NCBI GenBank assembly: GCA_024277595.1
Contig: JAJRUV010000071.1
Coordinates: 1 to 33,830 of the forward strand
Direction of reading: 5' to 3'
Origin: Gammaproteobacteria bacterium
GTDB lineage: Bacteria > Pseudomonadota > Gammaproteobacteria > Thiohalospirales > Thiohalospiraceae
Length of the DNA stretch: 33,830 bases
Below the pieces are notes generated by a model, which worked only from the letters and a program-made list of their open reading frames with translations, did not search any database and was not told the DNA's origin. Positions 16,832 to 27,713 of this stretch are shown piece after piece (position 1 is the stretch's first letter; every line of letters begins with the position of its first letter). The translations under genes and the position numbers were made by a program.

Positions 16832-17620
16832 ATGGCTTTTTTGACCGGAAAACGTGCCTTGATCACGGGAATCGCCAGCAATCGCTCCATCGCCTGGGGT
16901 GTTGCCCAGGCGATGGCGAAACAAGGCGCAGAGCTTGCATTTACCTACCAGGGCGACAAAATCAAGGGTCGCGTGATTGATATGGCAGCGGAGTTAGGCT
17001 CGGAAATTTGCCTGCCGATGGACGTGACAGATGACAGCCAGATCGATGCCGTGTTTTCAGAGCTGCGACAGCACTGGGATACCGTAGATAGCATTGTTCA
17101 TTCGATCGGATTCGCGCCCAGGGAACAGCTTTCCGGCAGATATCTTGATACTGTCACCCGGGAAGGCTTTGGCATTGCCCAGGACATCAGCAGCTATAGC
17201 TTCGTCGCCCTCGCAAAAGCCGGCCGTTCCATGCTCGCACCTGGTGGCAACCTGCTCACTTTGAGCTATCTGGGCGCCGTACGGTCCATACCCAGCTACA
17301 ATCTCATGGGGCCCGCCAAGGCCAGCCTTGAAGCGAACGTACGGTTCATAGCAGCGGATCTCGGCGCCGATGGAATCCGGGTGAATGGCATTTCAGCCGG
17401 CCCGATCAAGACCCTGGCGGCGGCAGGCATTGGTGGCCTGCGAGACATGCTGTCCTACATGGCTAAAGTCGCACCACTGAAAAGAAACGTGACCACCGGC
17501 GATGTCGGTAACGCCGCCGCCTTTTTATGCTCGGATCTGGCTGCCGGGATTACCGGCGAAATACTCTATGTAGATGCCGGCTATAACACCGTCGGCATGA
17601 GCATGGAAAACCTCAGGTAG
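16832..17620 (+). CDS. fabI: Enoyl-[acyl-carrier-protein] reductase (NADH)
   Basis: A 262-aa SDR enzyme that carries out the last reduction of each fatty-acid elongation cycle. The NADH site reads [18 protein letters not shown]. The divergent Y-x6-Y-x6-K arrangement of FabI places the catalytic Tyr at residue 156 in [13 protein letters not shown] and the Lys at 163, the same numbering as E. coli Fab[14 protein letters not shown] lines the substrate and triclosan pocket with the usual Gly-Phe. It is transcribed alone, divergent from the methyltransferase across about 95 bases. Its stop overlaps the 3' end of the convergent symporter gene by eight bases. Confidence 0.97.
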   Translation: MAFLTGKRALITGIASNRSIAWGVAQAMAKQGAELAFTYQGDKIKGRVIDMAAELGSEICLPMDVTDDSQIDAVFSELRQHWDTVDSIVHSIGFAPREQLSGRYLDTVTREGFGIAQDISSYSFVALAKAGRSMLAPGGNLLTLSYLGAVRSIPSYNLMGPAKASLEANVRFIAADLGADGIRVNGISAGPIKTLAAAGIGGLRDMLSYMAKVAPLKRNVTTGDVGNAAAFLCSDLAAGITGEILYVDAGYNTVGMSMENLR

Positions 17621-18905
17621 CAGCCGTACTCTTCGAAGAAAGCCGGACGCCCGGCGTTTCTTCTCCCTGCAGCCGCGCCACGATGACTGCACAACTGGCA
17701 TCGCCGAATACATTGACGCTGGTTCGAGCCATATCCAGAACCCTGTCGAATACGAATAACACGCCAATGGCCTCCACGGGCAGACCTACTGCTGCCAATA
17801 TGATGGCAATCGCCACCAATGATGCAGAAGGAATGCCGGCAACACCGATTGAAGTCACCAGCGCGATCACAACAATTGAGAATTGCGTGACAAACCCTAA
17901 TTCCAAACCATAAGCCTGCGCGATGAATATTGCCGCCATACATTCATACAATGCCGTTCCATTCATATTGACAGTCGCGCCCAGCGGCAAGACAAAACTG
18001 CTGACCTGATTGGATACCCCGGCACCTTTTTCAACACTATCCATGGTGACCGGCAATGTCGCCGACGAGGAGGCAGTCGAAAAGGCCATCAGCATGGCAG
18101 GAGAAGTAACCCGCAGCATCGCAAGTGGCGATACGCGACCAACAAACCTTAGCAATAAAGACAAAGTGACAAAAGCATGGACTGCCAGAGCCAACAGGAC
18201 GACCGCTGCAAAAATCAGCAGCGGGACGGCCGCGTCGAAACCTGTCTTGATCACCACCCTGGCGACCAGACCAAATACACCGATGGGCGCAAACATCATC
18301 ACCCATCCGGTCATTTTCATCATGACCTGAAACACACCATTCCAGAACTTGAATAGTGGTTCGGCATCTTCATGCTCCAGCCGGGTCATAAAGTACCCGA
18401 ACAACAGGCAGAAAAAGATAATACCGAGCATTTCTCCCTGTGCCGCCGCCTCGACAATGTTTGGCGGCACCATGCGCAGAAATATCTCGATGACATCACC
18501 AGCGTCTTTTGTGCCGACCTGATCAATCACTTCGGAGGTCTGCGTATCCAGTGCCAGAAGCTCCTGCACAGGTTCACCATTTGCAATGCCCGGCTGTACA
18601 AGATTGACCAGGAACAGGCCAACCAGAATGGCCAGCAATGTTGTCAGGCCATAGAACAACAGGGTCTTGCCACCTAATTTGCCGAGATTGCCGGATGATC
18701 CGATGCCCGCGACACCAATCACAATCGACGAGGCAATCAGCGGAACAATTAACATTTTCAGTGCACTGATGAACATCGTGCCAAGAAAATCCGAGACAGC
18801 ATAAAGCCCGTCAGTGGCAATACCTGTTTCGCGGGAAAGCGCTGCTGCGATAACAGCGAGCAGTATGGCAATCAGAATCTGCCAATGAAGCTTCAGTTTG
18901 GTCAT
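17613..18905 (-). CDS. Dicarboxylate/amino acid:cation symporter (DAACS/SDF family)
   Basis: A 430-aa inner-membrane secondary transporter of the glutamate/dicarboxylate family (GltP, DctA, GltPh). Visible signatures are the serine-rich hairpin HP1 ([15 protein letters not shown]), the TM7 motif [14 protein letters not shown], and HP2 ([14 protein letters not shown]). TM8 reads [21 protein letters not shown] and carries the substrate-coordinating Asp and Arg/Asn region. The start at 18905 is chosen because AGGGGA lies seven bases upstream; an earlier start at 18941 has none. The substrate (glutamate, aspartate, C4-dicarboxylate or Ser/Thr) and the coupling ion cannot be set from sequence alone. 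Confidence 0.9.
   Translation of the reverse strand: MTKLKLHWQILIAILLAVIAAALSRETGIATDGLYAVSDFLGTMFISALKMLIVPLIASSIVIGVAGIGSSGNLGKLGGKTLLFYGLTTLLAILVGLFLVNLVQPGIANGEPVQELLALDTQTSEVIDQVGTKDAGDVIEIFLRMVPPNIVEAAAQGEMLGIIFFCLLFGYFMTRLEHEDAEPLFKFWNGVFQVMMKMTGWVMMFAPIGVFGLVARVVIKTGFDAAVPLLIFAAVVLLALAVHAFVTLSLLLRFVGRVSPLAMLRVTSPAMLMAFSTASSSATLPVTMDSVEKGAGVSNQVSSFVLPLGATVNMNGTALYECMAAIFIAQAYGLELGFVTQFSIVVIALVTSIGVAGIPSASLVAIAIILAAVGLPVEAIGVLFVFDRVLDMARTSVNVFGDASCAVIVARLQGEETPGVRLSSKSTAAT
17635..17663 (+). terminator. Candidate intrinsic terminator of fabI inside the convergent symporter gene
   Basis: GAAGAAAGCCGG and CCGGC-G-TTTCTTC form a 12-pair stem with one bulged G and a 4-base loop, followed by a pyrimidine-rich tail. 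It starts 15 bases after the fabI stop and lies inside the last codons of the symporter gene, so one sequence would serve both uses. It is inferred from structure alone. Confidence 0.45.
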
Positions 18906-18964
18906 ACAATCTTCCCCTTCAGCGCGCACTGTGGCACGCAACGCTCTGCCAGCTGTACCTCAAG

Positions 18965-20878
18965 TCATAGCACGTCGGCCTGGTCAAACAAATCAGGCGC
19001 TACTACTACCGAAGCCTTGTTTCGCAAGTCTATCGCAAGAGCGGTCACTTCTGCTGTTCCTGCCTGCTGTGCCAATAATTTCTTGCGCTGGTCACGTATA
19101 TCCCTGGGAATGGATTCCGGTTTGCCTTGTATTACCCGATTCAGTTGAAAGACGGCAAAATCCCCATTGGCAAGTGCCTCTCCCCTGTATACCCTCTTGC
19201 CATCTGCCGGCTTTGGCGCTGCGAATACCGCCCGAAGAAGCTCCGGCGCCAACGTACCAGCAGCCCGGCCCAGCAATGCCGGGGTTTGCACTTCCAGCCC
19301 GTATTCACCGGCAACAGCCTCGAATACCTCACCGCCAACCACACGCTGCTTGAATGCACGGCCACGATCCGCTGCAACCTCCATAGCCTGTTGCATGAGC
19401 AACCCGGCCCGAATTTCCGCAGCGACGGTATCCAGCGGTTTCAGGGTTGCCGGCCTGTGCTCGACCACCCGAACCACCACGGCCTGCCCGTCATCAAGCT
19501 CCACCAAAGGGCTGTTCTCACGATGATCGAGCACCGCCTCTCCAAATACAGTATCAACCAGTAACTGGTTGTACCCGAACGGCACGCCTCCGGAACGGGT
19601 AAACAGATCAATACGTTTGCGCTCAAGCCCGGTATCCTGCGCAACCGTTTCCAGACTACCCGGATTGTCAAAGGCCAGATCAGCCAATTGTTCCGCTGCG
19701 GTATAGTAGCGGTCTTCAGCTTTTCTTTGCTGCAGTTCCGCTACCAGTTCCTCACGAGCCTCTTCGAAACTCTGCTCTGATCCCGAGCGAATGTTATCGA
19801 GCCGGATGATGTGGAAACCAAACTCGGATCGAACGACTCCCGATATCTGGCCAGGCTCCAGAGCAAACAATGCTTCCTCAAATGCTGCTACGAAATCGCC
19901 ACTACGCGCCCAACCCAGGCTGCCCCCCTCCGCTGCTGACCCGGGATCATCGGAAACCTCTGCTGCCAGAGCACCGAATTCCTCACCGGCAACCAGGCGC
20001 GCCAGGACATCAGTGGCCCGCTGCTCCGCAGCCTGCTCATCTTCATCAGCGGCAACGGTAATCAGGATATGCCTGGCCAGGCGCTCCTCTTCAGTCCGGT
20101 AGCGCTCCCGATCCGCTTCGTAGTACTCGCGCAGCTCGGATTCCGACACCTCGATGCCCTCGCTCATCGTCGCCAGATCAACTTCAATAAACTCCAGAGC
20201 AACGCTTTCCCCGGTCATGAAAATATCCGGATTAGCCTGGTAGTACTCCTGTACTGACGCGTCCGTCACCTCAAGACCTGTCGCGATGCCTGCTGCCTTA
20301 AAAGTCACATAAGCAATTTCACGCTGTTCACCTTCCAGGACAATAAACTGACGGAACTCTGATGGCGTAAAGAATGCACTGGTCAGAATGCCTTCCTGAA
20401 GCTGCCCCACCGCCAATACCTCACGCTGATCTCGTTCGAAGCCCTGCGGTGTCATTCCCTGGCTGGCAAGAACTGCCTGGTAACTTTGATTCGAGAACTG
20501 GCCGCCGACCTGAAATCCGGTGGCTCCCTGAATAGCGGCAACCAAACGGTTGGTACTGACCCGGAAGCCACTGTCACGTACGTATTGCGTAATGACCTTT
20601 CGCTGCACCAGACGCTCCAGCGTATTACGCTGCAGCTGGGCCATGAGCGGCTCGGGAACAACCCCCTGGTAAATTTCCTGCTGCTCGGCGAGCTGTCCCT
20701 GATACTGACGGCGATACTGTATCAGCGGAATATCTTCGCCATTGACACGTGCTGCAAATCCGCCGGCAGCAACCCCGGCATCTCCACCACTGAAAGACAC
20801 CACAAGGGTCAGGCCAATCACCACTATAAAGAAAATGGCTACCCAGCCAGTCAATCGATCGCGAATGGTTTGCAGCAT
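18965..20878 (-). CDS. ppiD: Periplasmic folding chaperone PpiD (parvulin-type peptidyl-prolyl isomerase)
   Basis: A 637-aa inner-membrane-anchored periplasmic chaperone that assists proteins leaving the Sec translocon. One N-terminal helix (about residues 12-30, GWVAIFFIVVIGLTLVVSF) is followed by a SurA_N-like chaperone region with ERLVQRKVITQYV. A parvulin domain spans about residues 258-360, marked by ARHILITV, GGSLGWARSGDFV and FGFHIIRLDN. The C-terminal region is helical. The length matches E. coli PpiD (623). GGAG stands about six bases before the ATG. Only 36 bases separate the start from a strong terminator-like hairpin after tRNA-Asp, so it either has a promoter in that gap or depends on readthrough. 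Confidence 0.94.
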   Translation of the reverse strand: MLQTIRDRLTGWVAIFFIVVIGLTLVVSFSGGDAGVAAGGFAARVNGEDIPLIQYRRQYQGQLAEQQEIYQGVVPEPLMAQLQRNTLERLVQRKVITQYVRDSGFRVSTNRLVAAIQGATGFQVGGQFSNQSYQAVLASQGMTPQGFERDQREVLAVGQLQEGILTSAFFTPSEFRQFIVLEGEQREIAYVTFKAAGIATGLEVTDASVQEYYQANPDIFMTGESVALEFIEVDLATMSEGIEVSESELREYYEADRERYRTEEERLARHILITVAADEDEQAAEQRATDVLARLVAGEEFGALAAEVSDDPGSAAEGGSLGWARSGDFVAAFEEALFALEPGQISGVVRSEFGFHIIRLDNIRSGSEQSFEEAREELVAELQQRKAEDRYYTAAEQLADLAFDNPGSLETVAQDTGLERKRIDLFTRSGGVPFGYNQLLVDTVFGEAVLDHRENSPLVELDDGQAVVVRVVEHRPATLKPLDTVAAEIRAGLLMQQAMEVAADRGRAFKQRVVGGEVFEAVAGEYGLEVQTPALLGRAAGTLAPELLRAVFAAPKPADGKRVYRGEALANGDFAVFQLNRVIQGKPESIPRDIRDQRKKLLAQQAGTAEVTALAIDLRNKASVVVAPDLFDQADVL

Positions 20879-20914
20879 GTTGTCTCCAGCTTATGCAAAG
20901 CAGATTATGATTGG

Positions 20915-20948
20915 GAAAAAGAAAAGGCGCCACCTGATAGTGACGCCT
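20915..20948 (-). terminator. Intrinsic terminator after tRNA-Asp
   Basis: On the minus strand AGGCGTCAC pairs with GTGGCGCCT (nine pairs, one G-U) around a 6-base loop and is followed by TTTTCTTTTT. It lies 15 bases beyond the tRNA-Asp CCA end. It probably ends the hupB/tRNA transcript before ppiD. Confidence 0.75.
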
Positions 20949-20963
20949 GATCTACACCAGATA

Positions 20964-21040
20964 TGGCGGAGTGGACGGGACTCGAACCCGCGACCCCCGG
21001 CGTGACAGGCCGGTATTCTAACCAGCTGAACTACCACTCC
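20964..21040 (-). tRNA. tRNA-Asp (GTC)
   Basis: A 77-base tRNA gene with encoded CCA. The acceptor stem GGAGTGG pairs with CCACTCC, the D-arm contains TTCAGCTGGTTAGAA, the anticodon loop reads CTGTCAC with anticodon GTC, and the T-loop carries GGTTCGAGTCC. It lies seven bases downstream of tRNA-Val, so the two are surely co-transcribed. It is nearly identical in plan to E. coli tRNA-Asp. Confidence 0.97.
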
Positions 21041-21047
21041 AAAACAC

Positions 21048-21123
21048 TGGTGGGTGCTGAGGGTCTCGAACCCCCGACCTTCGCCTTGTAAGGGCGACGC
21101 TCTCCCAGCTGAGCTAAGCACCC
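21048..21123 (-). tRNA. tRNA-Val (TAC)
   Basis: A 76-base tRNA gene with encoded CCA. The acceptor stem GGGTGCT pairs with AGCACCC, the D-arm reads TAGCTCAGCTGGGAGAG, the anticodon loop CTTACAA carries anticodon TAC, and the T-loop is GGTTCGAGACC. It lies between hupB and tRNA-Asp. The Val-Asp pair at this spot between hupB and ppiD is known from pseudomonads and relatives. Confidence 0.97.
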
Positions 21124-21256
21124 CGTTCTGATGAATCCCTGTTGGTTATCACCCGCACGATCCACCGCTGCCAGAATCCCGACTGCGTCAGTGCCAGCCT
21201 GGCAGCCCGAAAACTGCACCCCTGCCAAGGCCCCTGAGTTGCGCGACTTACAGCTT

Positions 21257-21276
21257 ACGCGCGAAAAGGCGCGTTA
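21257..21276 (-). terminator. Weak hairpin at the hupB stop codon
   Basis: ACGCGC and GCGCGT pair around GAAAAG, with the hupB TAA at the edge of the stem. No T-run follows on the minus strand, so termination is doubtful. It may instead be an RNA-stability or processing hairpin between hupB and the tRNAs. Confidence 0.3.
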
Positions 21277-21546
21277 GTTTACGGCATCCTTCAATGCCTT
21301 GCCAGCCTTAAAACCAGGCACTTTGCTGGCTTTGATCTGAATGGTCTCACCAGTACGAGGGTTGCGACCCTGACGTGCTGCTCGTTGTTTTACAGTAAAT
21401 GTACCAAAACCAACCAGCGAAACCTGTCCGCCTGATTGTAAAGTACCAGTAATCGCACCAATGATAGCATCAACTGCACGAGCAGCATCTGCTTTGGAAA
21501 GACCCGCGTCGTTCGCGACTGCTTCTATCAAATCACCCTTGTTCAT
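21274..21546 (-). CDS. hupB: DNA-binding protein HU-beta
   Basis: A 90-aa nucleoid protein that binds and bends DNA as a dimer. It has the full HU fold: N-terminal helices ([20 protein letters not shown]), the signature [21 protein letters not shown], and the DNA-contacting arm with [13 protein letters not shown]. The conserved Arg-Asn-Pro of the arm tip is present. GAAGGTAG stands about six bases before the ATG. It lies downstream of lon with its own sigma-70-like promoter, as in E. coli. Confidence 0.97.
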   Translation of the reverse strand: MNKGDLIEAVANDAGLSKADAARAVDAIIGAITGTLQSGGQVSLVGFGTFTVKQRAARQGRNPRTGETIQIKASKVPGFKAGKALKDAVN

Positions 21547-21674
21547 TTAGCTACCTTCAATTTTAATTGAGTTAACCGCTTCGTCACCGAAAACCGGCGA
21601 CGCCCCAGATTGTGTATTCATTTATATTTCGACAAATTCTGAATTGCCAGAAGAACTGCAACGAATACGCGAAC

Positions 21675-21704
21675 CTTATACCAAGGCACGAAAAGGGCTG
21701 TCAA
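21675..21704 (-). promoter_or_regulatory. hupB: Sigma-70-type promoter of hupB
   Basis: On the minus strand TTGACA (21704-21699) is followed after 18 bases by TATAAG (21680-21675). It lies about 130 bases before the hupB ATG in the lon-hupB gap. The -35 is a perfect consensus and the -10 matches five of six. Confidence 0.7.
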
Positions 21705-21735
21705 CAAAATACGCAGGACTGGTCGTATGGTGAAC

Positions 21736-24153
21736 TCAGTGGGCTCGCACACTTTTCCCGGTTGGCTCTGTCTTGCTGACGGTGGCATCTTTCTTGCCAA
21801 GGTCGGTAGTTTTGGTAATCGGCACAGGCATGTGCTGCAAGGCCAGCTCTAAAACCTGATCTATCCACCTTACCGGAACAATGTTCAGTTTGTCCTTGAT
21901 GTTCTTTGGAATTTCCGCCAGATCTTTCTCGTTTTCCAGCGGGATTATCACCGTAGAAAGCCCGCCTCTGTGAGCCGCCAGCAGTTTTTCCTTGAGTCCG
22001 CCAATGGGCAATACTTCCCCGCGAAGCGTGATTTCGCCGGTCATCGCAACGTCAGAACGTACCGGAATATCAGTTAATGCAGATACCAATGCGGTACACA
22101 TTCCGACACCTGCGCTGGGTCCATCTTTCGGAGTTGCGCCCTCCGGAACGTGAAAATGGAGATCCAGATGCTGGTGAAAATCCTTCTCGATGCCCAATAT
22201 TTCAGCACGGCTGCGAATAATAGTGGTCGCTGCCTGGATAGATTCCTGCATGACATCACCGAGATGTCCCGTATGAATCAGTTTTCCCTTACCCGGCACG
22301 GCAACTGTTTCTATGGTGAGCAATTCCCCGCCAACTTCAGTCCATGCAAGGCCGGTGACCTGTCCAACCAGATCGTTTTCTTCGACTCTGCCGTAGCGGA
22401 ATCTTTTTACACCAAGATATTTATCAAGACCTCTCGGCAATATGTGCGTCTGCTTGTCGCGAGGCTTCAATAGCAAACTCTTGACGACCTTGCGGCAAAT
22501 TTTCGCAATTTCGCGCTCCAGGTTTCGCACGCCGGATTCACGAGTGTAGTAACGAACGATACTCCGCAATGTGGAATCAGCTACTGCCATCTCTTCAGAT
22601 TTCAGCCCATTGGCCTCCATCTGTTTCGGAATCAGGTAGTTCTTCGCAATATTTATCTTTTCGTCTTCGGTATATCCGGGGATACGGATCACTTCGAGAC
22701 GATCCAGCAAGGCGGGAGGAACATTCAACGTATTCGCGGTGCATACAAACATGACATCCGACAAATCGAAATCTACCTCAAGATAATGATCACTGAAGGA
22801 AGAATTCTGTTCGGGATCGAGCACTTCAAGCAATGCTGAAGACGGGTCACCCCGGAAATCCATCGACATCTTGTCAATTTCATCAAGCAGAAACAAAGGG
22901 TTACGAACGCCCACCTTACCAAGGTTCTGAATGATTTTACCGGGCATGGAGCCGATATAGGTTCGTCGATGGCCACGAATTTCAGCCTCATCGCGAACAC
23001 CGCCCAGCGACATGCGCGCAAATTGCCGGTTGGTCGCCCGGGCAATACTCTTGCCCAGCGAAGTTTTGCCAACCCCGGGAGGGCCAACAAGACAAAGAAT
23101 AGGGCCCTTCAGTTTTTTGACCCGCTGCTGAACAGCCAGGTACTCAAGAATTCTTTCCTTGACCTTTTCCAGACCGTAGTGATCCTCGGCAAGAATTTGT
23201 TCGGCCTTTTCAAGCCCGCGATTAATCCGGGTACGTTTTTTCCACGGCGCCTTGAGCAGCCAGTCAATATAGTTGCGCACCACTGTAGCCTCTGCCGACA
23301 TTGGAGACATCAGCTTGAGCTTGTTCAACTCGGAGGCAGCCTTTTCCCCGGCCTCTTTCGACATACCTGCATCGGAAATCTTTTTCTCGAGGTCTGCAAT
23401 CTCGTTAGGTGCATCCTCCATATCCCCGAGCTCTTTCTGAATCGCCTTCATTTGCTCGTTGAGGTAATACTCGCGCTGGCTTTTCTCCATCTGTTGCTTG
23501 ACGCGGCCGCGAATCCGTTTCTCGATCTGCAACATGTCGATTTCTGCATCAATCAGGCACATCACGTGCTCCAGACGATCGCGCACGTTATCCAGCTCAA
23601 GTACGCTTTGTTTCTCTTCGAGTTTGAGCAGCATATGGGCTGCGGCAGTATCTGCCAGCCGACCCGGCTGATCAATACCGGAAAGTGATGTAAGGATTTC
23701 GGGCGGAACCTTCTTGTTCAGTTTCACATAGCTCTCGAACTGTGAAATCAGGGAACGCTTCAGAACTTCCAGCTCGCGATCATCTGCCGTATTGGATTCA
23801 TCCACCAGCTCAATATCTGCAGAGAAATAATCACCGGCATAGGTATTCACCAGCCTGGCTCTCGCTCCACCTTCGACCAGCACCTTGACCGTGCCATCGG
23901 GTAGTTTCAAAAGCTGCAGGATCGTCGCCAGTGTGCCTATTCTGTATATATCATCCAGGCTGGGCTCATCGATTTCTGCCTGACGTTGTGCCACCAGCAA
24001 TATTTTCTTGCGGGCACTCATCGCTTCGTCAAGAGCCAGTATTGACCGCTCCCGCCCGACGAATAACGGGATGACCATATGCGGGTAGACCACTACGTCG
24101 CGCAGGGGCAGTACCGGCAAATTTTTGTCGGATTCGGGTACTAACTCTGGCAT
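21736..24153 (-). CDS. lon: ATP-dependent protease Lon
   Basis: An 805-aa cytoplasmic AAA+ serine protease that degrades misfolded and regulatory proteins. It has the LonN substrate-binding domain ([20 protein letters not shown]), a coiled-coil middle region, Walker [14 protein letters not shown], Walker [11 protein letters not shown], and the protease domain with catalytic Ser680 in [11 protein letters not shown] and Lys723 in [14 protein letters not shown]. That numbering is one residue from E. coli Lon. The ATG at 24153 is preferred to a GTG at 24165 because GGAG stands six bases before it. The gene lies 26 bases behind the clpX stop. A short Lys/Thr-rich tail extends the C-terminus beyond the E. 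coli protein. Confidence 0.97.
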   Translation of the reverse strand: MPELVPESDKNLPVLPLRDVVVYPHMVIPLFVGRERSILALDEAMSARKKILLVAQRQAEIDEPSLDDIYRIGTLATILQLLKLPDGTVKVLVEGGARARLVNTYAGDYFSADIELVDESNTADDRELEVLKRSLISQFESYVKLNKKVPPEILTSLSGIDQPGRLADTAAAHMLLKLEEKQSVLELDNVRDRLEHVMCLIDAEIDMLQIEKRIRGRVKQQMEKSQREYYLNEQMKAIQKELGDMEDAPNEIADLEKKISDAGMSKEAGEKAASELNKLKLMSPMSAEATVVRNYIDWLLKAPWKKRTRINRGLEKAEQILAEDHYGLEKVKERILEYLAVQQRVKKLKGPILCLVGPPGVGKTSLGKSIARATNRQFARMSLGGVRDEAEIRGHRRTYIGSMPGKIIQNLGKVGVRNPLFLLDEIDKMSMDFRGDPSSALLEVLDPEQNSSFSDHYLEVDFDLSDVMFVCTANTLNVPPALLDRLEVIRIPGYTEDEKINIAKNYLIPKQMEANGLKSEEMAVADSTLRSIVRYYTRESGVRNLEREIAKICRKVVKSLLLKPRDKQTHILPRGLDKYLGVKRFRYGRVEENDLVGQVTGLAWTEVGGELLTIETVAVPGKGKLIHTGHLGDVMQESIQAATTIIRSRAEILGIEKDFHQHLDLHFHVPEGATPKDGPSAGVGMCTALVSALTDIPVRSDVAMTGEITLRGEVLPIGGLKEKLLAAHRGGLSTVIIPLENEKDLAEIPKNIKDKLNIVPVRWIDQVLELALQHMPVPITKTTDLGKKDATVSKTEPTGKSVRAH

Positions 24154-24179
24154 CTCGTTCTCCACATATCAGTCTCTGG

Positions 24180-25496
24180 TCAGGGCTTGTCGGAGCCCGT
24201 GGGGAGCTGCTGCTCAACGGCCAGCAACGGCGTAGTTTCATCCGATTCGAAGATGATGTAGGGCTTGGTCTCGCCAGTCACCACCGCTTCGTCGACCACA
24301 ACCTTCTTTGCATTAGTCAAAGCCGGCAGATCATACATGGTGTCTAAAAGTACGCTTTCAAGGATGGTACGCAAACCACGTGCTCCGGTTTTGCGCTTCA
24401 TTGCACGAGCTGCAACGGCTCTGAGCGCATCTTCACGAAACTCGAGTTCGCTGCCTTCCATTTCAAACATTTTCTTGTACTGCTTGGTGAGCGCATTTTT
24501 TGGCTCGACAAGAATAGTGACCAAAGCATCTTCATCAAGCTCTTCGAGCGTCGCCACAACCGGCAGCCGGCCGACAAACTCCGGAATCAAACCATACTTG
24601 ATCAGGTCCTCTGGTTCGACGTCCAGCAAAACCTCGCCGACATTTGGCGCCTCATCAACAGATTTAACCTCGGCTGCAAAACCGATTCCGCCACTTTGAG
24701 AGCGGTTGGTAATAATCTTGTCCAGCCCGGCAAATGCACCGCCACAGATAAACAGGATATTGCTGGTATCGACCTGCAAAAACTCTTGCTGGGGATGTTT
24801 CCGGCCACCCTGCGGCGGTACTGACGCGGTCGTTCCCTCGATCAGCTTCAAAAGTGCCTGCTGGACACCCTCGCCCGATACATCGCGGGTGATTGACGGG
24901 TTATCTGATTTACGGGAAATCTTGTCAATCTCGTCTATATAGACGATGCCTGTCTCCGCTTTTTCAACATCATAGTCGCACTTCTGCAGCAGCTTCTGGA
25001 TGATATTCTCGACATCCTCGCCGACATAACCCGCTTCCGTCAGGGTCGTCGCATCCGCAATGGTAAACGGCACATTCAGCAAACGAGCCAGCGTTTCGGC
25101 CAGCAGCGTTTTGCCACAGCCGGTAGGGCCAATCAGCAGGATATTGCTTTTCGCCAGCTCCACTGCATCCTTGTCGGTGTCCTGACCTTTGTTCTCCAGC
25201 CGCTTGTAATGATTGTAAACAGCCACCGACAGGACTTTTTTGGCCTGCTGCTGGCAAATCACATATTCATCGAGCACATCGTTGATTTCATGAGGGTTAG
25301 GGAGCGCTCTCTGGCCCGGCTCACTGCGATCCTCCATCTCTTCCCGGATGATATCGTTGCAAAGCTCTACACATTCATCACAAATAAATACCGAAGGGCC
25401 TGCAATCAGCTTGCGCACCTCATGCTGGCTCTTGCCACAGAACGAACAATAAAGCAGCTTGCCGTCCTCGCCTCTTCCTCGGGTTTCGTCAGACAT
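24180..25496 (-). CDS. clpX: ClpX, ATPase and specificity subunit of the ClpXP protease
   Basis: A 438-aa AAA+ unfoldase that feeds tagged proteins to ClpP. The N-terminal zinc-binding domain shows the four cysteines in [11 protein letters not shown] and [13 protein letters not shown]. Walker A is [17 protein letters not shown], Walker [12 protein letters not shown], and the pore loop is [10 protein letters not shown]. The IGF-type ClpP-contact loop is seen as GGIGFAAEV. The ATG at 25496 has GAGGG six bases upstream and is preferred to the TTG at 25508. A gap of 132 bases separates it from clpP, similar to the spacing in E. coli. Confidence 0.97.
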   Translation of the reverse strand: MSDETRGRGEDGKLLYCSFCGKSQHEVRKLIAGPSVFICDECVELCNDIIREEMEDRSEPGQRALPNPHEINDVLDEYVICQQQAKKVLSVAVYNHYKRLENKGQDTDKDAVELAKSNILLIGPTGCGKTLLAETLARLLNVPFTIADATTLTEAGYVGEDVENIIQKLLQKCDYDVEKAETGIVYIDEIDKISRKSDNPSITRDVSGEGVQQALLKLIEGTTASVPPQGGRKHPQQEFLQVDTSNILFICGGAFAGLDKIITNRSQSGGIGFAAEVKSVDEAPNVGEVLLDVEPEDLIKYGLIPEFVGRLPVVATLEELDEDALVTILVEPKNALTKQYKKMFEMEGSELEFREDALRAVAARAMKRKTGARGLRTILESVLLDTMYDLPALTNAKKVVVDEAVVTGETKPYIIFESDETTPLLAVEQQLPTGSDKP

Positions 25497-25628
25497 ATCG
25501 TCCCTCAAATCCTCTGTATATTCATTTCCGTATATATCACGGAGTCAAAGTACCCTGCAAAGCCCTCAGTCCCGGTTTGGCCTGCCAATCTGTGGAACAG
25601 TCCCGGCCTCCTGCCATCCGCAACGTGC

Positions 25629-26270
25629 CTATTCAGCAGCCTCACCGGACTTATCCTTGCCTTTCCGTTTATCAAGCACTGTATCGACCAGCCCGTATTC
25701 CACCGCCTCAGCGGTACTCATAAAATTGTCACGATCAGTATCTTTCTCGATCTGCTCAATTTTCTGCCCGGTATGGTTTGCTAAAATAGCATTCAACCGA
25801 TCCCTGGTCAGCAGGACTTCCCTGGCATGGATATCAATATCCGATGCCTGCCCCTGATACCCTGCTATCGGCTGATGAATCATGATCCTTGAATGCGGTA
25901 GACCATGACGCTTGCCTTTAGCGCCACCAGCAAGCAAAACGGCACCCATACTGGCCGCCTGCCCGACACAGATGGTACTGATATCAGGCTTGATGAACTG
26001 CATGGTGTCATAGATCGACAGACCCGCGCTGACCGAGCCGCCGGGGGAGTTGATATAGATATGGATATCCTTGTCGGGGTTTTCCGACTCCAGAAACAAC
26101 AGTTGGGCAACAATCAGGTTGGCCATCTGGTCCTCTATCTGCCCGACCGCGAAAATTACCCGTTCCTTGAGTAATCTGGAAAAAATGTCGTAAGAGCGTT
26201 CGCCTCTGGAGGTCTGCTCTACTACTACCGGTACCAGGCCGAAAGCGCTCGTATCCATTCGTTCGCTCAC
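25629..26270 (-). CDS. clpP: ClpP, proteolytic subunit of the Clp protease
   Basis: A 213-aa serine peptidase that forms the double-heptamer chamber. The catalytic Ser is in [14 protein letters not shown], the His in [16 protein letters not shown], and the Asp in [17 protein letters not shown]. The start is GTG with GGAGGAA five to six bases upstream, overlapping the end of tig; only two bases separate the tig stop from this start, so they are one operon. The N-terminal propeptide region resembles E. coli pro-ClpP. Confidence 0.97.
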   Translation of the reverse strand: MSERMDTSAFGLVPVVVEQTSRGERSYDIFSRLLKERVIFAVGQIEDQMANLIVAQLLFLESENPDKDIHIYINSPGGSVSAGLSIYDTMQFIKPDISTICVGQAASMGAVLLAGGAKGKRHGLPHSRIMIHQPIAGYQGQASDIDIHAREVLLTRDRLNAILANHTGQKIEQIEKDTDRDNFMSTAEAVEYGLVDTVLDKRKGKDKSGEAAE

Positions 26271-26272
26271 TG

Positions 26273-27571
26273 TTATTCCTCCATTAATTTGTCAAAGGTC
26301 GTCTGTTTGTCGCTAACCGTTGCCTGGGAAACCAGCCAGTCTATGACCTGCTCTTCAATCAACGCATTTTCTATCTGGGACATCAGTTGCTGATTGCCAA
26401 GGTAGATTTTCCTGATCTCGTCCGGGTTCTCATAAGGCTCGCACACCTCATCAAGTTTTTGCTGAATCCGGTCACGATCAAGTTCCAGGTTATTTTCACT
26501 AATCACTGCAGATACCAGCAAACCAAGTCGAACCCGCTGCTCGGCAGTGTCGCGAAATGACTCCAGCGGTGGTGCCTTGTCCACATCGGTTATCCCCATA
26601 CGCTGCATCGTGTCACGTTGCAGCGATGCAGACTCCTGATCTACCAGCACTCCGGGCAGACCAATCGGGTTGGCTGCCAGCAGCTGGTCCATTACCTGCC
26701 GTTTGATCTCACCCCGTACTTTTGAATCCGACTCCTTTTGCATGTTGTCGCAGACCTCCTGCCGGAAGTCAGCAACTTCACCGCTGGCTACGCCGAATTC
26801 CTTGATGAAGTCTGCATCCAGTTCAGGAAGCTGTCGCTCGCACACTTCCTTGACAGTCACTGCAAAACCGATTTTCTGCCCGTTCAGGGTCTCGTCATGG
26901 TAATCCTTGGGGAATTTAACCGTAAACTCTTTTTCCGCAGCAGCTTCAAGCCCCAGCAGGTTATCTTCAAATTCTTTCAGCATGCGGCCCTGGCCAATCT
27001 CGACCGGCACTGCCTCTCCACGCCCCCCATCAATGACCTCGCCTTTCAGTTTCCCTTCAAAATCGATGATAATCTGATCACCGGCTTTGGACTTTCGGTC
27101 TACGCCCACCCAGCTTCCCTGCTGTCTGCGCAGTGTCTCGATCATCGAATCTATATCCTTGTCGCCGATATCGACTACCGGCTTTTTCAGCTTGATCGCC
27201 TCAATGCCGGTCAGCGAAAACTCCGGATACACTTCAACTGTTGCGACATAGGTCAGATCCTGGCCCTTTTCCATGGTCTCAGGTTCGATCCGGGGCCCTC
27301 CGGCCGGATTTAACTCCTCTTTCTTTATCGCCTCGGCATAGCTCGACTGGAGCATTTCATTCAGAACTTCTTTACGTACCTGACCACCGTAGTGCTGACG
27401 GATGACCTTTGCAGGCACCTTTCCCGGCCTGAAGCCCTTGATTCTCGCAGTACGGGCGACTGATTTGAGCCGGACTTCTACTTCACTGTCAATATTTTCC
27501 GCGGGCACCTGCACCCTGATACGGCGTTCCAGCTCGTTAGTTGACTCTACTGACACTTGTGTTTCTGACAT
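26273..27571 (-). CDS. tig: Trigger factor, ribosome-bound chaperone and prolyl isomerase
   Basis: A 432-aa protein, the same length as E. coli trigger factor when started at the ATG at 27571 ([11 protein letters not shown]). The ribosome-binding signature [12 protein letters not shown] is near residue 44. The FKBP-type isomerase domain spans about residues 150-245 with [15 protein letters not shown]. The C-terminal helical arms complete the chaperone cradle. The longer frame to 27625 has an unlikely N-terminus and approaches the tRNA gene. It heads the tig-clpP-clpX-lon block. Confidence 0.96.
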   Translation of the reverse strand: MSETQVSVESTNELERRIRVQVPAENIDSEVEVRLKSVARTARIKGFRPGKVPAKVIRQHYGGQVRKEVLNEMLQSSYAEAIKKEELNPAGGPRIEPETMEKGQDLTYVATVEVYPEFSLTGIEAIKLKKPVVDIGDKDIDSMIETLRRQQGSWVGVDRKSKAGDQIIIDFEGKLKGEVIDGGRGEAVPVEIGQGRMLKEFEDNLLGLEAAAEKEFTVKFPKDYHDETLNGQKIGFAVTVKEVCERQLPELDADFIKEFGVASGEVADFRQEVCDNMQKESDSKVRGEIKRQVMDQLLAANPIGLPGVLVDQESASLQRDTMQRMGITDVDKAPPLESFRDTAEQRVRLGLLVSAVISENNLELDRDRIQQKLDEVCEPYENPDEIRKIYLGNQQLMSQIENALIEEQVIDWLVSQATVSDKQTTFDKLMEE

Positions 27572-27628
27572 CGAATATATTTTCCCAAAACAACAATGCC
27601 GCTCAGACCCTCTGACCGGCAACAATCA

Positions 27629-27713
<85 letters not shown>

